A stretch of 12,327 bases of DNA from Desulfomicrobiaceae bacterium (GTDB lineage: Bacteria > Desulfobacterota > Desulfovibrionia > Desulfovibrionales > Desulfomicrobiaceae). The stretch's first letter is position 1. The number at the start of each line of letters is the position of its first letter. The stretch covers positions 1 to 12,327 of the forward strand of contig DPEO01000035.1 in assembly GCA_003530935.1 (NCBI GenBank), written 5' to 3'. This document shows positions 7,923-12,327 of the stretch, piece after piece. The position numbers and the translations under genes are program-made. The notes under the pieces are model-generated. The model saw nothing but the letters and a program-made list of their open reading frames with translations, did not search any database and had not been told where the DNA came from.

Positions 7923-8411
7923 TTAGGCAACGGCAGACTTGAAGACCTGCTTCAGATCGGCCTCGGCCACCTCGAACTTCTTGCCCAGAGCGGTCTGGGG
8001 CTTCTTCAGCGCGGTCTCGGTGAACAGCAGCTCGTCATCCAGATTGCCGGGCTCGGGCTTGCCAGCGTAGGGATCAATGGAGCCTTCAGGAGTGGTACGG
8101 ATGGGGAACTTGAAGCGCTTGACCTCACCCGAACGGAACTGCACCGTCCACATGATGTCTTCGGCGCTCCGCAGCGGGATCGAGGTGCCGCCCATGGGGG
8201 CGAAGTCCGCGTACGGACGGGCCGTAATGGCGCCCTGAGGACAAATTTTCACGCAGGAGTAGCACTCCCAGCAGGCGGAAGGCTCCTGATTGTAGGCACG
8301 CATTTCCACCGGATCCAAGATCATGAGATCGTTGGGGCAGATGTACATGCAAGCCGTCTTTTCACCGCCCTTGCACCCATCACACTTTGCCGGATCAACA
8401 AAGGTTGGCAT
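7923..8411 (-). CDS. aprB: AprB, APS reductase beta (ferredoxin-like) subunit
   Basis: The electron-entry subunit of APS reductase: two [4Fe-4S] clusters pass electrons to the FAD of AprA. The 162-residue protein shows the AprB-type first motif with a long insert, CDGCKGGEKTACMYICP (Cys10/13/21/25), and CWECYSCVKICP (Cys47/50/53/57). Trp48 sits next to Cys47; a tryptophan at this place in the Archaeoglobus enzyme is described as lying between the cluster and the flavin. The tail after residue about 100 is the extended arm that wraps AprA in known structures. An in-frame ATG exists at 8459, but I chose 8411 (MPTFVDPAKC) because GGAGG (8416-8420) lies 4 nt upstream, the first cysteine then falls at residue 10, and the longer form would overlap the leader of the promoter. 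Confidence 0.98.
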   Translation of the reverse strand: MPTFVDPAKCDGCKGGEKTACMYICPNDLMILDPVEMRAYNQEPSACWECYSCVKICPQGAITARPYADFAPMGGTSIPLRSAEDIMWTVQFRSGEVKRFKFPIRTTPEGSIDPYAGKPEPGNLDDELLFTETALKKPQTALGKKFEVAEADLKQVFKSAVA

Positions 8412-8466
8412 AATTCCTCCAATCACTAGATTTGTTTGGAAAAGAAACCCAAACCACACAGGCAGG

Positions 8467-8507
8467 CGCGTTGCGCTTGTGAATCTTTTACCAACGCTTT
8501 GCGCTTG
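8467..8507. repeat. 13-bp direct repeat flanking the aprB -10 / Rex-like site
   Basis: CGCGTTGCGCTTG (8467-8479) and CGCTTTGCGCTTG (8495-8507) differ at one base and start 28 bp apart. One copy lies in the -35/-10 spacer and the other around the expected start of transcription; together they bracket the Rex-like site. It may be a second regulator's tandem site or chance. Confidence 0.45.
8477..8494. promoter_or_regulatory. Rex-like operator over the aprB promoter
   Basis: The plus strand reads TTGTGAATCTTTTACCAA. Against the Rex consensus TTGTGAA-N4-TTCACAA one half-site is perfect and the other matches five of seven, with correct 4-nt spacing. It covers the proposed -10 hexamer (8485-8490), so a bound repressor would block transcription of aprBA. 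Rex control of sulfate-reduction genes is known in Desulfovibrio. Assignment to Rex is inferred from sequence match only. Confidence 0.6.
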
Positions 8508-8514
8508 CTGTCAA
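8485..8514 (-). promoter_or_regulatory. Sigma-70-type promoter of aprBA
   Basis: On the minus strand a perfect -35 TTGACA (8509-8514) is followed after 18 nt by TAAAAG (8485-8490), four of six matches to TATAAT. Transcription would start near 8478, giving a leader of about 66 nt before the aprB ATG. The -35 begins 18 nt past the hairpin that follows sat. Confidence 0.6.
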
Positions 8515-8532
8515 GGCACTGGGAATTCTCAC

Positions 8533-8557
8533 GGGCTCGGGATAAGATCCCGAGCCC
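8533..8557 (-). terminator. Perfect hairpin after sat without a U tract
   Basis: GGGCTCGGGA (8533-8542) pairs with TCCCGAGCCC (8548-8557), 10 bp with a 5-nt loop, starting 15 nt after the sat stop. On the minus strand it is followed by GTGAGAATT, with no T tract, so it is at best a weak or leaky terminator. It may instead protect the sat mRNA end or allow read-through into aprBA. Confidence 0.55.
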
Positions 8558-8572
8558 CAAAAACCACAATGC

Positions 8573-9844
8573 TTATTTCATGATGCTGCCATCGGCAGCG
8601 CGCTGCATCTTGATTTCCACCTTCTCGGTGAGCCCTTCGTAGTACTCGCGCAAGATGGCGAGGACTTCGTCGCGGCCGAAGTGATCCGGAACCGGAGCGC
8701 CTTCGGACAGGGCCTTGCGCAGCTTGGTGCCCGACAAGATGACGCGGTCTTCCTTGGTGTGCGGGCAGGTACGTAGGGAGGCCATGCCGTCGCACTTGTA
8801 GCAGTAGAAGGTCCAGTCGATCTTCATGGGCTGGGTGATGAGGTCCTTGCCCGGGCCGAGATTCTTGGGAATGCGGTCGAAGATCTCCTGGGCCTCGAAC
8901 ATGCCGTAGAAGTCGCCCACGCCGGCATGGTCACGGCCGATGAGCATGTCGCTCACGCCGTAGTTCTGGCGGAAGGTGGCATGGAGCAGACCTTCGCGGG
9001 GACCGGCGTAGCGCATATCCAGCGGATAGCCGCCCTGCACCACATTGGCCTTCACGAAGTACTTGTCGATGAGGGTGTCGATGCACTTGATGCGCACTTC
9101 CGCCGGGATGTCACCAGGCTTGAGATTGCCCACCAAGGAGTGGATGAACACGCCGTCGCACACTTCCACAGCGATCTTGGCCAGGTACTCGTGGGAACGG
9201 TGCATGGGGTTGCGCAGCTGCAGGGCGGCCACACGGCTCCATCCGCGCTCTTCGAAGATGGCGCGGGACTCGGCCGGGGTCATGTAGCAGCCGGGGAAAC
9301 GCTCGCGGTAGTCGCCCTCGGAGAGGACCTTCACCGGGCCAGCGATGTTGTACTTCTTCTGGGCCATGACCATCTGCACGCCAGGATGATCTTCCAGCGC
9401 CACGGACCAGAACTTGTCGTCCGCAGAATCCGGACCCTGGCCCTTGTAGACCTTCTCGCATTCCCACTTCTTGTCGGCCTCGGTCATTTCGTACACTTCG
9501 GTCACCTTCATGGTGGCCATGTACACGCCCTTTTTGGGATCGAACAGGGCGATCTCCTCGCCGACCTTCACCTCTTCATCGGTGTCCAGGGTCACGGGCA
9601 CCGGCCAGAAGGTGCCGTCCGCCAGGGTGAAGTTCTCACACACCGACTTCCAGTCCGCGCGGGTCATGAAACCATTCAGGGGGCTGAAGCCGCCAATGCC
9701 CATCATGATGAGGTCGCCCTTGGCGCGGGGGCTGATCTCGATCTTCTTGAGGGTCTTGGCCTTTTCCAGCTCGGCCTGAAGCTCGGCGCCCTGAAGCAGG
9801 CAGCACACCAATCCCTTTCCACCATGGGGGGGTACGAGAGCCAT
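8573..9844 (-). CDS. sat: Sat, dissimilatory sulfate adenylyltransferase (ATP sulfurylase)
   Basis: Activates sulfate with ATP to give APS and pyrophosphate in the cytoplasm, the first step of dissimilatory sulfate reduction. The 423-residue protein has the N-terminal [10 protein letters not shown] stretch (4-13). The ATP-sulfurylase signature [11 protein letters not shown] is at 209-219, where His215 and His218 form the HxxH nucleotide-binding motif. The second motif GRDHAG is at 303-308. A CX2CX8CPH site (Cys348, Cys351, Cys360, His362) is the metal site known from sulfate-reducer and archaeal enzymes, which hold zinc (and cobalt in some Desulfovibrio). There is no APS-kinase domain, as expected for the dissimilatory type. 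The ATG at 9844 has AGGAGGT (9854-9860) 9 nt upstream. It precedes aprB by 161 nt on the same strand. The divergent gene at 10023 shares its upstream region. Confidence 0.99.
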   Translation of the reverse strand: MALVPPHGGKGLVCCLLQGAELQAELEKAKTLKKIEISPRAKGDLIMMGIGGFSPLNGFMTRADWKSVCENFTLADGTFWPVPVTLDTDEEVKVGEEIALFDPKKGVYMATMKVTEVYEMTEADKKWECEKVYKGQGPDSADDKFWSVALEDHPGVQMVMAQKKYNIAGPVKVLSEGDYRERFPGCYMTPAESRAIFEERGWSRVAALQLRNPMHRSHEYLAKIAVEVCDGVFIHSLVGNLKPGDIPAEVRIKCIDTLIDKYFVKANVVQGGYPLDMRYAGPREGLLHATFRQNYGVSDMLIGRDHAGVGDFYGMFEAQEIFDRIPKNLGPGKDLITQPMKIDWTFYCYKCDGMASLRTCPHTKEDRVILSGTKLRKALSEGAPVPDHFGRDEVLAILREYYEGLTEKVEIKMQRAADGSIMK

Positions 9845-9868
9845 AACGCGATTACCTCCTCGGATAAT

Positions 9869-9886
9869 TTGTTTCGATTTTCACAA
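9869..9886. promoter_or_regulatory. Rex-like site close to sat
   Basis: The plus strand reads TTGTTTCGATTTTCACAA. The right half-site is a perfect TTCACAA; the left half-site matches four of seven of TTGTGAA, with the correct 4-nt spacing. It ends 9 nt upstream of the sat Shine-Dalgarno sequence. Weaker than the other two sites but in a fitting place for a repressor. Confidence 0.4.
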
Positions 9887-9936
9887 AATACTGCTGGGGG
9901 GACCTTTGCTCCCGGAGGCGGGGGATGTCAACCCTT

Positions 9937-9954
9937 TTGTGATTTTTTTATCAA
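9937..9954. promoter_or_regulatory. Rex-like site in the sat / PAS-gene divergent region
   Basis: The plus strand reads TTGTGATTTTTTTATCAA. Against TTGTGAA-N4-TTCACAA the half-sites match six and five of seven, with an all-T centre. It is 5 bp upstream of a minus-strand TTGACA (9926-9931). That hexamer has no good -10 at 16-18 nt, so the sat promoter itself is not resolved. The intergenic region (9845-10022) holds no gene. Confidence 0.5.
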
Positions 9955-10022
9955 CCTCCCCAAAACACCGAGCATTGACCCCAGACGCGCTCCCGGCCTA
10001 CACACCTCTCCCAGGAGGTCGC

Positions 10023-11114
10023 ATGCCCAACCGTATCGATCTGGCCCAATTTGCGCAGATCAGGGAACGCTTACGCAGCATTCTCCACGCCATGAGCGAG
10101 GTCATCATCTCCCTCTCCCCGCAAGGAGAACTCCGGTACGTCACTCCTGCGGTGGAAGCGCTTTTCGGTATCCCCATGCGCGACGTCACCTCCATCGAGA
10201 ATCTGTTCGCCCTCGTCCACCCGGAGGATCGGGAGGCCGTACGGCACTACTATGCCGCTGTCATGGACAACGAATTCGATGAGATGGAGTACCGCATCGT
10301 CACCCCTGCGGGCCAGACCAAATGGGTGCACGACGAGGGGCATACTGCGTATTGTCCAGACCAGATGGGGCAGCGCATCGACCACGTCCTGCGGGATGTC
10401 ACGGCTCGACGCCAAGCCATGGACGCGCTCGCCAGCAGCGAAGCGCGCTACCGCGACTTCTTCCACTCCACCCATGACATGGCCTACTCGGTGCGTCCGG
10501 ATGGGGTTTTTCTCGACATCAACGAAGCCGGAGCCCGCATGCTGGGATTCTGCAGCCGCGACGAGGCCCTGGGCGCCAACATCCGAGACTTTTACGAGGA
10601 CCCCGCAGAGCGGGAGCGCATCCTTGCGGAAATCCAGGCGCACGGGGCCGTGCATGGCCGCCATGTGCGCATGAAGACCCGCGATGGCCGCATCATCGAA
10701 GTCGACCTCACCGCCCGCGCCAAACGCAACCCGCAGGGGGTCATCGTCAGCTACGAAGGCATCATAACCAATATTACCGAGCTGTTGGAAAACCAGCGGA
10801 ACCAAGTCCTTCGCCAGACAGCGGGCAGTGTGTGCCACTACCTCAACACTCACCTCATGCAGATCCTCGCGGCCAAAGACGGCATCCTGGAAGAGATCGA
10901 ATCCGCAGCCGATCCGGCCGCACTGCGTCAGGCCATCCGTGCGTATTGCCAAGATTTAGAAGCAGCCTGCGCCAAGATCACCGCCGTCACCCGGGCCTTC
11001 AACTCCGCCTTTTTGACCTACAAAGAAGAACCCTACCTGGACCATGCCATCATCGCCATTTTCGACTCCCTCAAATCCGAGGCAGCATGTCCGCCACCCA
11101 AATCCTCAGCCTAG
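10023..11114 (+). CDS. Two-PAS sensor protein with a HisKA-like helix pair but no ATPase domain
   Basis: A 363-residue protein without signal peptide or membrane helix, so probably a cytoplasmic sensor. PAS domain 1 spans about 16-130 (IISLSPQGELRYVTPAVEALFGI, then HPEDR, and the PAC-type end HVLRDVTARRQA). PAS domain 2 spans about 139-255 (EARYRDFFHSTHDMAYSVRPDGVFLDINEAGARMLGF, ending IITNITELLENQ). Residues about 262-345 are helical and include GSVCHYLNTHLMQIL, which resembles the H-box of histidine-kinase dimerisation domains with His272 as the equivalent histidine. No N, G1 or G2 boxes of an ATPase domain follow, because the gene stops at 11114. The start at 10023 was chosen over an in-frame ATG at 9906 because AGGAGGT (10013-10019) stands directly before it and the upstream extension shows no conserved feature. 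Ligand and partner are unknown. It is divergent from sat and overlaps the next gene. Confidence 0.9.
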   Translation: MPNRIDLAQFAQIRERLRSILHAMSEVIISLSPQGELRYVTPAVEALFGIPMRDVTSIENLFALVHPEDREAVRHYYAAVMDNEFDEMEYRIVTPAGQTKWVHDEGHTAYCPDQMGQRIDHVLRDVTARRQAMDALASSEARYRDFFHSTHDMAYSVRPDGVFLDINEAGARMLGFCSRDEALGANIRDFYEDPAERERILAEIQAHGAVHGRHVRMKTRDGRIIEVDLTARAKRNPQGVIVSYEGIITNITELLENQRNQVLRQTAGSVCHYLNTHLMQILAAKDGILEEIESAADPAALRQAIRAYCQDLEAACAKITAVTRAFNSAFLTYKEEPYLDHAIIAIFDSLKSEAACPPPKSSA

Positions 11115-12327
11115 CGCTCTTTGCCCTCCCGAGCCTTGCCTCCGCGGGGCACGCCCTCCTGACTAAGCGCGACTCCCGCTCTGCCCTGGGCTGGATCGCC
11201 GTATGCCTCACCTTTCCCCTTGCCGGCCCACTGCTCTACCTGCTCTTTGGCATCAACCGCATCCGCCGTAGCGCCCAGCGTATGCGCCAAGCGCGCGCCC
11301 ATGGCCTCTTTCCCTATCCGGCGCATACCGATGGCGCCGGACTTCCCGACTCCGCGCTCCATCCCCGCCGCTTACGCCTGGCCCGCATCGGCTCTGCCCT
11401 CCTCGATACGCCGCTGGCCGGCGGCAATTGCGTCCAGATCCTGCACGACGGCGACGAGGCCTACCCCACCATGCTCGCAGCCATCGATCAGGCCGAACGC
11501 TGCGTGTATCTTGCCTCCTACATTTTTGCCGCAGACACCGTTGGGCGCCGTTTTGCGCAGTCCCTCCTCGACGCCCACCACCGCGGGGTTGACGTCCGGA
11601 TCATCGTGGACGGTGTCGGGGAACTCTACGGCTGGCCCTCCATCCTCCCTATTTTTCAACGCCATGGAGTCCCGGCGATCCGCTTCCTCCCTCCGCGGAT
11701 CTTGCCACCGGAAATCCACCTCAATCTGCGCAATCACCGCAAGATCCTCTTCGTGGACGGACATACCGCCTTCACCGGCGGCATGAACATCAGCGAGCGC
11801 AACGTGCGCCGTGACGGGCATCTCGCCATCACCGACGTCCACTTCCGCATCCAAGGACCAGCGGCACGCCAGCTGGGACACGCCTTTGTCCAGGACTGGT
11901 TCCTTGCCACCCAGGAACAGCTCACCCTTCCCCCGGCCACCCCCGACATGGTGGGAGACAGCGTCTGCCGGGCAGTGGCATCCGGCCCGGACCAAATCAT
12001 GGACGTCCTCCTCGAGCTCTGGGCCGGTCTCTTGTGCGCAGCGCGCAAGCGCATCCGCATCATGACGCCATATTTCCTGCCCCCGCGGGAGATCTTCGGA
12101 GCACTGCACGCCGCCCGCTTGCGCGGTGTCGAGGTAGAAATCTTTCTCCCCGAACATTGCAACATCCCCTTCGTCGCCTGGGCAACGGCCCATGTCCTGG
12201 AAGGACTGCTCATGCGCGGAATCCAGTGCCACCTGGTCCCGGATCCCTTCTGCCACGCCAAACTCTTTCTCATCGACGACGATTACGCCCACGTGGGCTC
12301 CGCCAATTGGGACTGCCGCAGTCTGGC
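11087..12327 (+). CDS. Cardiolipin synthase-type phospholipase D protein (3' end beyond window)
   Basis: A membrane-bound phospholipase D superfamily enzyme, most like bacterial cardiolipin synthase, which joins two phosphatidylglycerols into cardiolipin and glycerol. The 413 visible residues start with two hydrophobic helices (about 5-24 and 35-56) typical of the PLDc_N anchor, with GWIAVCLTFPLAGPLLYLLFG matching its usual pattern. HKD motif 1 is HRKILFVD (His217, Lys219, Asp224), followed by TAFTGGMNIS. HKD motif 2 is HAKLFLID (His390, Lys392, Asp397), followed by YAHVGSANWD. Only the C-terminal tail should be missing. The ATG at 11087 lies inside the PAS gene, overlapping its end by 28 nt in another frame, with GAGG (11079-11082) 4 nt upstream, so the two are probably co-translated. 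Another phosphatidyl transferase of the same superfamily remains possible. Confidence 0.93.
   Translation, partial: MSATQILSLALFALPSLASAGHALLTKRDSRSALGWIAVCLTFPLAGPLLYLLFGINRIRRSAQRMRQARAHGLFPYPAHTDGAGLPDSALHPRRLRLARIGSALLDTPLAGGNCVQILHDGDEAYPTMLAAIDQAERCVYLASYIFAADTVGRRFAQSLLDAHHRGVDVRIIVDGVGELYGWPSILPIFQRHGVPAIRFLPPRILPPEIHLNLRNHRKILFVDGHTAFTGGMNISERNVRRDGHLAITDVHFRIQGPAARQLGHAFVQDWFLATQEQLTLPPATPDMVGDSVCRAVASGPDQIMDVLLELWAGLLCAARKRIRIMTPYFLPPREIFGALHAARLRGVEVEIFLPEHCNIPFVAWATAHVLEGLLMRGIQCHLVPDPFCHAKLFLIDDDYAHVGSANWDCRSL

Noticed and set aside
5883..8429. Plus-strand open frame of 848 codons antisense to aprA and aprB
   Set aside because: Same cause: it mirrors aprBA, has no recognisable motif or ribosome binding site, and crosses the aprB-aprA gap only by chance.
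8434..8454. Short hairpin GTTTGG/CCAAAC in the aprB leader
   Set aside because: Only 6 bp with a 9-nt loop in an A-rich stretch; could easily be chance and has no supporting context.
9885..9931. sat promoter from TTGACA (9926-9931) with TATTTT (9885-9890)
   Set aside because: The two hexamers are 35 nt apart, too far for one sigma-70 promoter, and neither has a properly spaced partner.
9975..10004. Possible plus-strand promoter TTGACC with TACACA 18 nt downstream, before the PAS gene
   Set aside because: The -10 matches only three of six, and the start of transcription would fall on the ribosome binding site; too weak to list.
8927..10282. Plus-strand open frame of 451 codons antisense to sat running into the PAS gene
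   Set aside because: Opposite sat and then out of frame with the clear PAS coding sequence; no domain seen.
11372..12292. Minus-strand open frame of 306 codons
   Set aside because: Antisense to the phospholipase D gene, which has both HKD motifs intact; the antisense product shows no family signature.

Overview
The window looks like the core sulfate-activation and APS-reduction locus of a dissimilatory sulfate-reducing bacterium, most likely a Desulfovibrionales-type Desulfobacterota member. The pointers are a zinc-site ATP sulfurylase, AprB/AprA of sulfate-reducer length, an adjacent QmoABC electron-transfer module, GC-rich codon use, and strong GGAGG ribosome binding sites throughout. The genus cannot be fixed by reading alone.

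Layout. Positions 1-201 hold the 3' end of a plus-strand gene for an unidentified membrane protein. Positions 202-276 hold a strong bidirectional terminator and a second hairpin. From 277 to 9844 everything is on the minus strand, in transcription order: sat (9844-8573), aprB (8411-7923), aprA (7880-5895), qmoA (5730-4489), qmoB (4485-2197), qmoC (2187-961) and a cysteine-free coiled-coil protein (942-277) in the place of the D. vulgaris gene DVU0851 ('qmoD'). From 10023 onward the plus strand carries a two-PAS signalling protein that overlaps a cardiolipin-synthase-type phospholipase D gene cut by the window end.

How it works together. Sat activates sulfate with ATP to APS. AprBA reduces APS to sulfite and AMP. 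QmoABC is the membrane complex thought to pass menaquinol electrons to AprBA. The last gene is co-translated with qmoC and probably supports this electron transfer.

Regulation is the most interesting part. A TTGACA promoter precedes aprB, and an 18-bp sequence very like the Rex (NADH/NAD+ sensor) operator lies on its -10 element. Two more Rex-like sites lie upstream of sat. A strong terminator follows aprA. It is followed by a nested 72-bp inverted repeat that covers a candidate extended -10 promoter before qmoA. So the cluster appears divided into three transcription segments (sat; aprBA; qmoABC plus the terminal gene), with read-through between them possible. No RNA genes, insertion sequences, CRISPR arrays or origins were seen. 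This is a known metabolic locus rather than a new system. The least described parts are the terminal coiled-coil gene, the nested repeat before qmoA, and the kinase-like PAS protein without an ATPase domain.
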